A stretch of DNA of 64,000 nucleotides from Halomonas sp. 54_146 (GCF_001507855.1 NZ_LGEN01000013.1:22822-86821); one strand, 5' to 3'; shown: positions 8,437-16,894, counted from the stretch's first letter. The notes: generated by a model not told the origin, from the sequence alone. Made by a program: numbers and translations.

Positions 8437-9591
8437 TTATAGCTCAGTCGCGCCTTCTGCCAGCACCCGGCGGGAAATGATCAGGCGCATGATTTCGTTG
8501 GTGCCTTCAAGAATGCGGTGTACCCGGGTATCGCGCACGTAGCGTTCCATGGGGTACTCCTTGATGTAGCCGTTGCCGCCGTAAAGCTGCAGCGCTTCGT
8601 CGCATACTTTGAAGCCGACATCGGTGGCAAAGCGCTTGGCCATGGCGCAATAAGTCGTGGCATCAGCGTGGCCGGCATCAAGTTTCGCTGCCGCCATGCG
8701 TACCAGCTGCCGTGCAGCTACTAGCTCGGTGACCATATCGGCCAAGCGGAACTGCAGCGCCTGAAACTCGGCCAGGCGCTTACCGAACTGCTTGCGCTCC
8801 TGCATATATTCACACGCTTTATTGATCGCCTGCTGAGCGGTGCCAATTGAACAGGTGGCGATATTGATGCGCCCGCCATCCAAGCCTTTCATGGCAATTT
8901 TGAAGCCATCGCCTTCATTGCCGAGCAGGTGGTTGGCGGGCACCCGCACTTCTTCAAAGGTAATCATGCGCGTTGGCTGGCTGTTCCAGCCCATTTTTTC
9001 TTCTTTGCGCCCGTAGCTGATGCCGTCGCTATTGGCATCCACGGCAAAGGCAGAAACACCGCCCGCGCCTTCGCCCCCGGTGCGCGCCATCACCACCAGA
9101 AAATCAGTGCTGCCGGCACCGGAAATAAACATTTTGCTGCCGTTCAGCACGTAATGGTCGCCATCGCGTTTGGCGGTGGTTTTCAGCGAAGCGGCGTCAG
9201 AACCTGAATTGGGTTCGGTTAAGCAGTAGGAGCCCAGCAGTTCGCCCGTGGCCAGCTTTTCGCCCCACTGCTCTACGGCCTCTGGCGTGCCGAAATCTGC
9301 CAGCATCCAAGTAACCATATTGTGAATGGTGAGATAAGCCGTTGTGGACGTGCACCCCATAGAAAGCTGCTCAAAGATGATGCTGGCGTCTAACCGCGAA
9401 AGCCCTAGCCCGCCTACGCTCTCTGGCGCGTAAAGTGAACAAAAGCCCAGCTCACCGGCTTTACGAATCACCTCGACCGGGAAGAACGAGGTTTGATCCC
9501 ACTCGGCGGCGTGGGGCTCTAGCTCATTTTGGGCAAAGGCCCGCGCCATATCGGCAAAGGCAACTTGGTCTTCATTGAGCTCAAAATTCAT
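8437..9591 (-). CDS. Isobutyryl-CoA dehydrogenase-type acyl-CoA dehydrogenase
   Basis: A 384-residue FAD enzyme. CLTEPNSGSDAAS and MFISGAGSTD are the FAD/substrate signatures, and Glu362 in ILEGTNEIMR is the catalytic base at the position used by most acyl-CoA dehydrogenases, unlike isovaleryl-CoA dehydrogenase. QLSMGCTSTTAYLTIHNM resembles the isobutyryl-CoA dehydrogenase (ACAD8) branch. It would convert isobutyryl-CoA to methacrylyl-CoA in valine catabolism. It is the first gene of the leftward valine arm and has a LiuR-like site 72-93 bp upstream. No methacrylyl-CoA hydratase is present, so one must be encoded elsewhere or the step is done by another crotonase. Confidence 0.9.
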   Translation of the reverse strand: MNFELNEDQVAFADMARAFAQNELEPHAAEWDQTSFFPVEVIRKAGELGFCSLYAPESVGGLGLSRLDASIIFEQLSMGCTSTTAYLTIHNMVTWMLADFGTPEAVEQWGEKLATGELLGSYCLTEPNSGSDAASLKTTAKRDGDHYVLNGSKMFISGAGSTDFLVVMARTGGEGAGGVSAFAVDANSDGISYGRKEEKMGWNSQPTRMITFEEVRVPANHLLGNEGDGFKIAMKGLDGGRINIATCSIGTAQQAINKACEYMQERKQFGKRLAEFQALQFRLADMVTELVAARQLVRMAAAKLDAGHADATTYCAMAKRFATDVGFKVCDEALQLYGGNGYIKEYPMERYVRDTRVHRILEGTNEIMRLIISRRVLAEGATEL

Positions 9592-9662
9592 AGGGAGTCT
9601 CCGCTAATGTGCGTACACGCTGGCTGTTGTCGTTGTCGTTGCTGTCGTCTTGAGTATCGATG

Positions 9663-9684
9663 TTGACGTTTACGTTAACTTATC
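9663..9684. promoter_or_regulatory. LiuR-like operator upstream of the valine arm
   Basis: TTGACGTTTACGTTAACTTA contains two overlapping 16-mers, each matching 13 of 16 positions of the perfect palindrome before liuR (15024-15039). It lies about 72-93 bp before the acyl-CoA dehydrogenase start, similar to the other two copies. Binding by LiuR is inferred from sequence likeness and position only. Confidence 0.6.
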
Positions 9685-9769
9685 TATTTACTTAGCCACA
9701 AGCAACCATCAAGCGCTTGCGACCTTAGGCGTAGGCACCGATGCGCAAGCCGGCGTTAGCGTCAGGATC

Positions 9770-9792
9770 AAAAAGGGCGCCGTTTGGCGCCC
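9770..9792 (-). terminator. Rho-independent terminator after livM
   Basis: On the minus strand GGGCGCC and GGCGCCC form a perfect 7-bp stem with a four-base loop, followed by five Ts. It lies 70 bp past the livM stop and ends the liv operon before the valine arm, so the two need separate promoters. Confidence 0.9.
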
Positions 9793-9863
9793 AGCTTTAG
9801 GCAGGAAATACTGCCCTGACAGAAAAGTAACGACTTACAAAAGCAGCTACTTACAGAAAAAAG

Positions 9864-10856
9864 CTACTTAAAGTTCTTGCGGTACATCTTGTCCAGCTCA
9901 CCGATAATCCCGCTGCGGAAGCTAAGTACACAGACCACAAAGATAATGCCCAGAATGACGCTAACCCAATTCCCCAAAGGTGATTGCGCCAAGATGTGCT
10001 GCAGGCTGACCACAATACCCGCACCCATCAGAGGGCCAAGCAAAGTGCCAACGCCACCCAGCAGGGTCATCAAAATCACCTCACCCGACATGTGCCAGTG
10101 CGCATCGGTCAGCGAAGCCAGCTGGAAGACCACGGTTTTGGTCGAGCCAGCTAAACCCGCTAAGCCTGCAGAAATAACGAAGGCCACCAGCTTATAGGCA
10201 TCGGTGTTGTAGCCCAGCGATACCGCCCGCGGCTCATTTTCGCGGATTGCTTTCAGCACCTGGCCAAACGGTGAATGCACCGTGCGCTGGATCAGCGCGA
10301 AGCCAAAGATAAATATCGCGAAAACAAAGTAGTACATGGCCAGATTGCTGCTCAGGCTGATAACGCCGAACAGTTCGCCACGGGGCACGCCGTGCAAACC
10401 ATCTTCACCGCCGGTAAACGGCGCTTGAACAAACATGAAATACACCAGCTGGGCGATGGCTAAGGTCACCATGGCAAAATAGATACCCTGACGACGAATG
10501 GAAAGCACTCCAAACACCACCCCAAGCAGCGTAGCCAGCAAGGTACCGGCAATAATGCCTAGCTCTGGCGTTAGCCCTGGGTAGCTCGCTAATAAATAGC
10601 CGGTAACGTAGCCACCGGTGGCCAAGAACGCCGCATGGCCGAAAGACAGCAGCCCCGCATAGCCGAGCAGCAAGTTAAACGCACAGGCAAACAGCGCAAA
10701 GCAAAGCACTTTCATTAAAAACACGGGGTAGGCTAAAAACGGCGCGACCAACCCCACGGCAATCAACGCCAGATAAAACATATTGCGGCGAAATTTCGCC
10801 CGCTTTTGGCGCTCCAGCACCGCAGAGGGCACTGCAATCGTTGTAGCTTCTGTCAT
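9864..10856 (-). CDS. livM: Branched-chain amino acid ABC transporter permease, LivM type
   Basis: A 330-residue inner-membrane permease with many hydrophobic segments from about residue 28 to 315. GYAGLLSFGHAAFLATGGY is the LivM/LivH loop signature, followed later by RENEPRAVSLGYNT and AGLAGLAGSTKT, typical of LivM. The first ATG follows livH by three bases, so translation is probably coupled. With LivH it forms the pore of the importer driven by LivG and LivF. Being beside leucine and valine breakdown genes, import of branched-chain amino acids is the likely task, although related HAAT-family systems carry other amino acids or amides. Confidence 0.92.
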   Translation of the reverse strand: MTEATTIAVPSAVLERQKRAKFRRNMFYLALIAVGLVAPFLAYPVFLMKVLCFALFACAFNLLLGYAGLLSFGHAAFLATGGYVTGYLLASYPGLTPELGIIAGTLLATLLGVVFGVLSIRRQGIYFAMVTLAIAQLVYFMFVQAPFTGGEDGLHGVPRGELFGVISLSSNLAMYYFVFAIFIFGFALIQRTVHSPFGQVLKAIRENEPRAVSLGYNTDAYKLVAFVISAGLAGLAGSTKTVVFQLASLTDAHWHMSGEVILMTLLGGVGTLLGPLMGAGIVVSLQHILAQSPLGNWVSVILGIIFVVCVLSFRSGIIGELDKMYRKNFK

Positions 10857-10859
10857 GGC

Positions 10860-11747
10860 TTATGCCTCCTTACCGAACAGCCCAGCGGGGCGTAACATGA
10901 GCACGAGAATCATGACCAGGAAAATCACCGTATTGGAGGCTTCGGGGTAATACACCTTGGTCAGCCCTTCGATAATACCCATGGCGAGACCCGTCACAAT
11001 GGCACCAAAAATCGAGCCCATTCCACCAATCACCACCACCGCAAACACCACGATTAACAGGCTTGAACCCATGGTGGGTGATACCGGATACAGCGGCGCG
11101 GCCAACACCCCGGCAAACGCGGCAAGCGCCACACCAAAGCCATAAGTCAGCGTGATAAGTAGCGGAACGTTAACGCCAAACGCCTGCATCAGCTGCGAGT
11201 TTTCAGTACCTGCGCGCAGGTAAGCCCCCAGCCGCGTGCGCTCAATCATAAACCAGGTAAATAGGCACATCGCGAGCGCTGCGACCAACACCCAAGCACG
11301 GTAAGTGGGCAAGAACATAAAGCCTAGGTTCAAACCACCCTGCAGAATCTCAGGCGTGGCATAGCGCGCGCCGGAAACCCCAAAGAAATTGACCAAGGTG
11401 CCTTCAAAAATCAGCGCCAACCCAAAGGTCAGCAGCAGCCCATAAAGGTGATCTAGGTGAGCAATTCGGCGCAGTAAAAAGCGCTCCAGCAACACACCAA
11501 AGGCACCAACGACTAACGGTACCAGCAGCAGCGCCAGCCAATAGTTGATTCCCAAATAACGAAAACCTAGCAGCGCCGCAAAGGCTCCCAACATATATTG
11601 CGCGCCATGGGCAAAGTTAACGATCTTCAATAGACCGAAAATGACCGCCAGGCCCAAGCTAAGCAGTGCGTAAAAGGCACCGTTCACAAGGCCCAGCGTT
11701 AGCTGCCCCATGAAGACCGCCAATGGCACACCGAATATCATCGTCAT
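10860..11747 (-). CDS. livH: Branched-chain amino acid ABC transporter permease, LivH type
   Basis: A 295-residue membrane protein. GLVNGAFYALLSLGLAVIFGLL followed by NFAHGAQYMLGAF is the LivH signature, and GGMGSIFGAIVTGLAMG near the C-terminus is the second permease loop. The ATG at 11747 is chosen because GGAG lies about 8-9 nt upstream; an earlier in-frame ATG at 11795 would start inside a strong hairpin and add 16 unconserved residues. It follows the binding-protein gene after a 138-bp gap that holds this hairpin, and livM follows directly. Confidence 0.92.
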   Translation of the reverse strand: MTMIFGVPLAVFMGQLTLGLVNGAFYALLSLGLAVIFGLLKIVNFAHGAQYMLGAFAALLGFRYLGINYWLALLLVPLVVGAFGVLLERFLLRRIAHLDHLYGLLLTFGLALIFEGTLVNFFGVSGARYATPEILQGGLNLGFMFLPTYRAWVLVAALAMCLFTWFMIERTRLGAYLRAGTENSQLMQAFGVNVPLLITLTYGFGVALAAFAGVLAAPLYPVSPTMGSSLLIVVFAVVVIGGMGSIFGAIVTGLAMGIIEGLTKVYYPEASNTVIFLVMILVLMLRPAGLFGKEA

Positions 11748-11772
11748 AATACGATTCTCCTCGCCATCAAGC

Positions 11773-11797
11773 AGTTGGCGGCATATTGCCGCCAACT
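11773..11797 (-). terminator. Intergenic hairpin between livK and livH
   Basis: AGTTGGCGGCA (11773-11783) and TGCCGCCAACT (11787-11797) form a perfect 11-bp stem with a TAT loop. There is no T-run behind it on either strand. In ABC operons such hairpins often protect the upstream binding-protein mRNA or partly terminate transcription, giving more binding protein than permease. That role is inferred. Confidence 0.75.
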
Positions 11798-11885
11798 CGT
11801 TCTAGCGCTTACTTGCGATTATTTTCCGGCTTACGCTATGCCTGAAAACGTGCTCTTAAAACCTGCTCTGATCGCAACGCTGAAA

Positions 11886-13109
11886 TTAATTCTGTACCAG
11901 TTTGCACTGGCTTTCAGACAGCGGACGGTAAGCTTCTGCGGCGGGAATAGTGCTGAGGATTTCATAGAGATCCCACTCACCGGTGGATTCCTCTGGCGTT
12001 TTCACCTGGGCCAAATACATATCGTGGATCATGCGGCCATCTTCACGAATGCTGCCGTTGCGGGCGAAGAAATCTTCAATCGGCATGTCGGCCATTTGCG
12101 CGCGAACAGTTTCGGGGTCGTCGGTACCTGCCGCTTCAACGGCTTTCAGGTAATGCATGGTGCTGGAGTAGATACCGGCTTGAACCATGGTCGGCATACG
12201 GCCCGTTTCTTCGTAGTAACGCTCAGACCATTCGCGGGACTGGTCATCCATATTCCAATACCAACCGGTGGTGAGCAGCAGGCCTTGGGTGGCTTCCAAA
12301 CCAAGTGCGTGAACGTCATTCAAGAAAATCAGCAGGCCTGCAAGCTGCTGCCCTGATTGGGTCAAGCCAAACTGGCTGGCAGTGGTAATCGCGTTAACGG
12401 TGTCGGCACCGGCATTAGCCAAACCAACAATTTTAGCGCCCGAGCCTTGCGCTTGAAGAATGTAAGAGGAGAAATCACTGGTGGGGAACGGGTGGCGAAC
12501 ACCGCCAACGATTTCACCGCCGCTCTCTTCCACTACTTTGGTGACATCGGCTTCAAGCGCATGGCCAAAGGCGTAGTCAGCGGTAAGCAAAAACCAGCTG
12601 TCGCCGCCCTGCTCTACAACCGCTTTAGCGGTGCCGTTAGCAAGCGGGTAAGTGTCATATACCCAGTGAATGTGGTTCGGCGTGCAGTGCTCATTGGTCA
12701 CACTAGACGCCGCTGAACCCGACACAATACCCAGGCTGTTGTTCTCTTCCAGCACTTTGGTTACGGCAATGGTCACGGAAGAAGCGACCAGGCCTGCCAC
12801 CATGTCAACATTGCGCTGATCGATCCACTCACGCACGGTATTAGCCCCTACGTCCGCGCTGTTGCGATCATCCCCGCTGAACACCACAATCGGGCTGCCG
12901 TTAACGCTACCGCCAAAATCTTCGACCGCCATTTCCAGCGCTGTTTGCCCGCCGGGGCCTGCAAGGTCGCGGTAGGTACCAGACATATCGGCCAGGTAGC
13001 CAATACGAATTTCGCCATCGCTCATTTCAGCGTGAGCAGTCGACACAGCAAAGCTAGATGCTGCCGCAACGGCGATACTGGCGGTGAGTGCTTTTTTCAT
13101 AAACGTCAT
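11886..13109 (-). CDS. livK: LivK-type periplasmic substrate-binding protein
   Basis: A 407-residue periplasmic binding protein of the leucine-binding (Peripla_BP_6) class. A signal peptide of about 27 residues ends in STAHA before the mature EMSDGEIRIGYLADMSG. The two-lobe core is followed by a C-terminal stretch with Cys near the end (SESQCKLVQN). GGAGAC five bases before ATG 13109 fixes the start; a second ATG three codons later is possible. It is placed in the middle of the operon, after livF and before livH. The ligand is not shown by sequence. Neighbours argue for branched-chain amino acids, but this subfamily is diverse, so the symbol denotes the type. Confidence 0.85.
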   Translation of the reverse strand: MTFMKKALTASIAVAAASSFAVSTAHAEMSDGEIRIGYLADMSGTYRDLAGPGGQTALEMAVEDFGGSVNGSPIVVFSGDDRNSADVGANTVREWIDQRNVDMVAGLVASSVTIAVTKVLEENNSLGIVSGSAASSVTNEHCTPNHIHWVYDTYPLANGTAKAVVEQGGDSWFLLTADYAFGHALEADVTKVVEESGGEIVGGVRHPFPTSDFSSYILQAQGSGAKIVGLANAGADTVNAITTASQFGLTQSGQQLAGLLIFLNDVHALGLEATQGLLLTTGWYWNMDDQSREWSERYYEETGRMPTMVQAGIYSSTMHYLKAVEAAGTDDPETVRAQMADMPIEDFFARNGSIREDGRMIHDMYLAQVKTPEESTGEWDLYEILSTIPAAEAYRPLSESQCKLVQN

Positions 13110-13216
13110 GTTCGTCTCCTGGCCCTGGGGCCTTTGTTCTTGTTAGTTGAGCTTGTTGTTAAACGGTTGTTGAGCTGTTTTTAAGATCTGCCGTTAAAAA
13201 CGGTCGTTGAGGCCTT

Positions 13217-13246
13217 TATGAGTACGTTATATATGAGTGCGTTATA
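13217..13246. repeat. 15-bp tandem duplication at the end of livF
   Basis: TATGAGTACGTTATA (13217-13231) and TATGAGTGCGTTATA (13232-13246) differ by one base. The second copy includes the livF stop codon. One of several short tandem duplications in the window. Confidence 0.85.
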
Positions 13247-13985
13247 CCCCCAGCATAGAGTTGAGGTGCTCCCGGCGCGATGGCAGCTGCGCGGCGCTGA
13301 TTTCTTCAACAATCTGGCCGTGATCCATCACGAAATGGCGGTCGGCCAGCGGTGCCGCAAAGCGGAAGTTCTGCTCCACCAGCACAATGGTCATACCGCG
13401 CTCTTTCAGCTGAACCAGCACTTCGGCTAACTTCTGCACAATCACCGGCGCAAGCCCTTCGGTGATTTCATCGAGCAGCAGCATACGTGCACCGGTGCGC
13501 AAAATACGCGCCATGGCCAGCATCTGTTGCTCGCCGCCCGAAAGCCGCGTGCCTTGGCTTCGCCGCCGTTCATAGAGGTTCGGAAACATGGCGTAGATTT
13601 CGTCCAGGCTCATGCCGCCGGAACGCACAGTGGGCGGAAGCAATAGATTTTCGTGCACATCCAAACTTGCAAAAATACCGCGCTCTTCCGGGCAGTAACC
13701 TACCCCCAGGCGCGGAATATGGTGCGGCTTCATAGTCAGGGTTTCGTTGCCGTTGATCACAATAGAGCCGGTACGCCGCCCCACCATGTTCATAATCGAC
13801 TTTAATGTCGTGCTGCGACCCGCGCCGTTACGGCCAAGCAAGGTGACCAACTCGCCGCGCTTCACATCAAAATTGACCCCGTGCAGGATATGCGACTCGC
13901 CATAAAAGGCGTGCAGGTCCTGAACCCGCAGCATTTCTAAGCTTTGATTGTTCTCAATAGGTGCCTGGGCTTCAGCGATGTTCAT
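13242..13985 (-). CDS. livF: LivF-type ABC transporter ATP-binding protein
   Basis: A 247-residue ATPase subunit. Walker A is GRNGAGRSTT (51-60), with Arg57 where the nucleotide-binding Lys normally stands. The signature LSGGEQQMLAMAR, Walker B LLLDEITEGLAP and the switch His region IVLVEQNFRF are normal for LivF. The ATG at 13985 overlaps the livG stop by four bases (ATGA), implying translational coupling. It pairs with LivG on the cytoplasmic side of the importer. The Lys-to-Arg change could lower ATPase activity or be a subfamily trait; the codon is CGC, so a single sequencing error from AAG or AAA is unlikely. Confidence 0.92.
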   Translation of the reverse strand: MNIAEAQAPIENNQSLEMLRVQDLHAFYGESHILHGVNFDVKRGELVTLLGRNGAGRSTTLKSIMNMVGRRTGSIVINGNETLTMKPHHIPRLGVGYCPEERGIFASLDVHENLLLPPTVRSGGMSLDEIYAMFPNLYERRRSQGTRLSGGEQQMLAMARILRTGARMLLLDEITEGLAPVIVQKLAEVLVQLKERGMTIVLVEQNFRFAAPLADRHFVMDHGQIVEEISAAQLPSRREHLNSMLGV

Positions 13986-14788
13986 ACGGCAGCTCCCTCT
14001 TTTTCAGTGCCATCCTCTTGCGCGGCGTCACTGCCCATATAGGCTTCACGCACCAGTGGGTTACGAGAGACCGCTTCGTAATCGCCCTCAGCTAATACAG
14101 AGCCACGCGCAAGCACGGTGATTCGATCACACAGGCGGCTAACAACACTTAAGTTATGCTCCACCATGAGCACAGTACGCCCCTGGGATACGCGCTTGAT
14201 CAGCGCCACAATGCGATCGACATCTTCCGCCCCCATGCCCTGGGTCGGCTCATCCAGCAGCATCATGGTAGGGTCTAGTGCCAAGGTGGTGGCCAGTTCA
14301 AGCGCGCGCTTACGCCCGTAAGGCATTTCTACCGTTAAGGTATCGGCATATTCACGCAGCCCCACTTCGTCTAGCAGCTCAAGGGCGCGCTCGTTGAGGT
14401 GATCCAACGATTTTTCAGATTTCCAGAAATGAAACGAGGTGCCCAATTTGCGCTGTAGCGCAACCCGCACATTTTCTAGTGCCGTCATGTGGGCAAACAC
14501 CGCTGAAATCTGAAACGAGCGCACCAACCCTAATTGCGCAATCTGGTTAGATTTTTTGCTGGTGATCGGCTGGCCGCGATACAGAATTTCGCCACGAGTA
14601 GGCGGTAGAAACTTAGTCAGCAGGTTAAACACGGTGGTTTTACCGGCACCATTAGGGCCTATCAGCGCGTGTATATGCCCTTCCTGCACCTGCAGATTGA
14701 CGTCGTCCACGGCAGTGAAGCCGCGAAACTCTTTGGTCAGCCCTCGGGTTTCGAGGACAGGTCCTTTGAGGACATCGTTTGCACTCAT
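13982..14788 (-). CDS. livG: LivG-type ABC transporter ATP-binding protein
   Basis: A 268-residue ATPase and the first gene of the liv operon. Walker A is GPNGAGKTT with Lys50, and LVRSFQISAVFAHMTALENV is the typical LivG Q-loop region. The ABC signature is the PYGRKRALELA variant common in LivG, and Walker B is MLLLDEPTQGM. HNLSVVSRLCDRITVLARG carries the switch His. It starts at ATG 14788, divergent from liuR, with a LiuR-like site 69 bp upstream. It probably forms a heterodimer with LivF, in which its intact Walker A could carry the main ATPase activity. Confidence 0.94.
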   Translation of the reverse strand: MSANDVLKGPVLETRGLTKEFRGFTAVDDVNLQVQEGHIHALIGPNGAGKTTVFNLLTKFLPPTRGEILYRGQPITSKKSNQIAQLGLVRSFQISAVFAHMTALENVRVALQRKLGTSFHFWKSEKSLDHLNERALELLDEVGLREYADTLTVEMPYGRKRALELATTLALDPTMMLLDEPTQGMGAEDVDRIVALIKRVSQGRTVLMVEHNLSVVSRLCDRITVLARGSVLAEGDYEAVSRNPLVREAYMGSDAAQEDGTEKEGAAV

Positions 14789-14856
14789 AGAGTGGCAAGC
14801 CTCTTATTGTTGTTGTGCTAAATCTCTACAGGAAAAGCAGAAGCGCTTGCCGCTGC

Positions 14857-14872
14857 CTTACCTGAACGTAAG
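14857..14872. promoter_or_regulatory. LiuR-like operator upstream of livG
   Basis: CTTACCTGAACGTAAG is an imperfect palindrome (outer CTTAC/GTAAG). Read on the minus strand it matches the perfect site before liuR at 12 of 16 positions. It ends 69 bp before the livG start. LiuR control of the importer is inferred. Confidence 0.5.
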
Positions 14873-15023
14873 GTGTACGTGCAAACTAGCAACCAAAGCC
14901 ATGGCAGCACAATTGCAACTTTGGTCTATTAACGATTTGTTACTGAACCAGAAAACCTTAATAAATCAAATATATCAATCACTTAATAAATTTCAACGCT
15001 TTTCAACTACCCACAACAATTGC

Positions 15024-15039
15024 TTTACGTTAACGTAAA
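15024..15039. promoter_or_regulatory. Perfect 16-bp palindrome, probable LiuR operator
   Basis: TTTACGTTAACGTAAA reads the same on both strands. It lies 64 bp before the liuR start, where a MerR-family regulator would bind its own promoter. The ACGT-N2-ACGT spacing resembles the site known for LiuR regulators of branched-chain amino acid catabolism. Confidence 0.8.
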
Positions 15040-15102
15040 CTTGTTTTAGCCTCAGTGGCAGTGTTCCATAGGAGCAACTCCTTATTTCAGAGAATGTCGA
15101 CC

Positions 15103-15570
15103 ATGAGCAAAACTTACTCGATCAGCGAGCTGGCCAGCGAGTTTGATTTAACCACCCGCAGCATCCGCTTTTATGAAGATCAAGAGTTGCTTCACCCCAC
15201 TCGTCGCGGTCAAACCCGGGTGTACAGCAGTAAAGACCGTGTGCGGCTTAAGCTCACCATTCGCGGCAAGCGGTTGGGGTTTTCACTGGCCGAAATTCGT
15301 GAACTGTTCGAGCTGTGGGATGAAACCCGCAGCGGTAGTAAAAAGCAGCTGCACTTAATGCTCAGCAAAATAGGTGAGCGCCAGGCAGCGCTCGAACAGC
15401 AAATGAAAGATATCAAGATGGTGCAGTTAGAGCTTGAAAGCGCCGAAATTCGCTGCCGGCAAGCGCTAGAAGAACTGCATGAAAAAGAACTAAACGAAAA
15501 ACACAGCGAAGAAGAGCGAGCGGGCTCGACCGGTAAATCCTCCGCACCCTCTTCCGCCACGATGCACTAA
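15103..15570 (+). CDS. liuR: LiuR, MerR-family regulator of leucine/isovalerate catabolism
   Basis: A 155-residue regulator. The winged helix-turn-helix is at the N-terminus (TYSISELASEFDLTTRSIRFYEDQELL), followed by RVYSSKDRVRLKLTIRGKRLGFSLAEIRELFEL, which is the MerR DNA-binding core. Residues about 80-130 form a dimerisation coiled coil, and the tail is low complexity (Glu, Lys, Ser). The ATG at 15103 is chosen by comparison with other LiuR N-termini; ATG 15094 adds three residues and cannot be excluded. It heads the liu operon and has a perfect palindrome upstream. LiuR proteins repress liu genes and are relieved by CoA intermediates; that is family knowledge. Confidence 0.92.
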   Translation: MSKTYSISELASEFDLTTRSIRFYEDQELLHPTRRGQTRVYSSKDRVRLKLTIRGKRLGFSLAEIRELFELWDETRSGSKKQLHLMLSKIGERQAALEQQMKDIKMVQLELESAEIRCRQALEELHEKELNEKHSEEERAGSTGKSSAPSSATMH

Positions 15571-15626
15571 CCATGCACTGATTCGGCACCCGGTCATACG
15601 TACAGCCGACACAGTGAGCAGGTATT

Positions 15627-15694
15627 AACAATTAGCCACTATTAGTAATCAGTAACTATCAACAATTAACCACTACCAACAATTAGCAACAGGT
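15627..15694. repeat. Degenerate 17-bp tandem repeats before liuA
   Basis: Four 17-bp units are visible at 15627, 15644, 15661 and 15678. Units 1, 3 and 4 share AACAATTA(G/A)C(C/A)AC; unit 2 is diverged. The last unit carries the AGGTG ribosome site of liuA. Changes in copy number would change the liuR-liuA spacing. Confidence 0.7.
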
Positions 15695-15702
15695 GATTGA
15701 TC

Positions 15703-16872
15703 ATGTTTTCACACTACTCAGAACTTAATTTTGGCCTCGATGACGAACTGAACATGCTGCGCGAGCAGGTCAACGCCTTTGCCGCCAGCGAGATAGCCCC
15801 CCGCGCTGCCGAAATCGACCGCAACAACGAGTTCCCCAACGATTTATGGAAAAAGTTTGGTGATATGGGGCTGCTAGGCATTACAGTTTCTGAAGAAGAT
15901 GGCGGCAGCGGCATGGGCTATCTCGCCCACTGTATCGCCATGGAAGAGATCTCCCGTGCTAGCGCCTCAGTTGCGCTTTCTTACGGCGCTCATTCCAACC
16001 TGTGTGTGAATCAGCTCAAGATCAACGCCTCCCCCGAGCAGAAAGCCAAGTACCTACCCAAGCTGATCAGCGGCGACCACGTCGGTGCCCTGGCCATGTC
16101 GGAACCCGGTGCGGGCTCTGATGTGGTGTCGATGCAGCTGCGCGCCAAGCGAGACGGCGACCACTACATCCTCAACGGCAACAAAATGTGGATCACTAAC
16201 GGCCCAGATGCCGACGTGCTGGTGGTGTACGCCAAAACTGACCCGGAAGCCGGTTCCAAAGGCATCACCGCGTTTATTATCGAAAAAGGTATGCCCGGCT
16301 TCTCCACCGCCCAAAAGCTCGACAAACTCGGCATGCGCGGTTCCAACACCTGTGAATTAGTGTTCCAGGATTGCGCTGTGCCCGCTGAAAATATCCTTGG
16401 AGCAGAAGGCAAAGGCGTTCGCGTACTGATGAGCGGTTTAGACTACGAGCGCGCCGTGCTGGCCGCAGGCCCCATCGGTATTATGCAGGCCGCCATGGAT
16501 GTGGTGATGCCCTATATCCATGAGCGCAAGCAGTTCAACCAGTCGATTGGTGAGTTTCAACTGGTGCAGGGCAAAGTGGCCGATATGTACACCACCCTGA
16601 ACGCCTGCCGCGCCTATTTGTATGCCGTAGCGGGTGCCTGCGACCGTGGCCAAACCTCGCGTAAAGATGCCGCCGGCGTCATTCTCTACTGCGCTGAAAA
16701 AGCCACTCAGGTGGCGCTGGATTCCATTCAGCTACTTGGCGGCAACGGTTACATCAATGAATACCCCACCGGCCGCCTGCTGCGCGATGCCAAGCTGTAT
16801 GAAATTGGCGCAGGCACCAGCGAGATTCGGCGGATGCTGATTGGCCGCGAACTCTTCAACGAAAGTATTTAA
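15703..16872 (+). CDS. liuA: Isovaleryl-CoA dehydrogenase
   Basis: A 389-residue FAD enzyme that oxidises isovaleryl-CoA to 3-methylcrotonyl-CoA in leucine breakdown. The FAD motif [15 protein letters not shown] and [18 protein letters not shown] are typical. The catalytic Glu sits in [14 protein letters not shown], the location specific to isovaleryl-CoA dehydrogenases, while the usual C-terminal site reads [11 protein letters not shown] without it. This separates LiuA clearly from the acyl-CoA dehydrogenase at 8437-9591. The start is ATG 15703 with AGGTG seven bases upstream; a TTG two codons earlier is unlikely. liuB follows after 22 bp. Confidence 0.96.
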   Translation: MFSHYSELNFGLDDELNMLREQVNAFAASEIAPRAAEIDRNNEFPNDLWKKFGDMGLLGITVSEEDGGSGMGYLAHCIAMEEISRASASVALSYGAHSNLCVNQLKINASPEQKAKYLPKLISGDHVGALAMSEPGAGSDVVSMQLRAKRDGDHYILNGNKMWITNGPDADVLVVYAKTDPEAGSKGITAFIIEKGMPGFSTAQKLDKLGMRGSNTCELVFQDCAVPAENILGAEGKGVRVLMSGLDYERAVLAAGPIGIMQAAMDVVMPYIHERKQFNQSIGEFQLVQGKVADMYTTLNACRAYLYAVAGACDRGQTSRKDAAGVILYCAEKATQVALDSIQLLGGNGYINEYPTGRLLRDAKLYEIGAGTSEIRRMLIGRELFNESI

Positions 16873-16894
16873 CAAAAGCCAGAAGGGTCGCGCC

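Larger units (their letters stand above)
14789..15102. promoter_or_regulatory. Divergent control region between livG and liuR
   Basis: These 314 bp separate the leftward liv operon from rightward liuR. No convincing small gene is seen. The region holds two palindromic sites, one near each gene, listed separately, and an AT-rich middle (about 14930-15010) suited to promoters. A firm -35/-10 pair cannot be called by eye. Confidence 0.7.
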
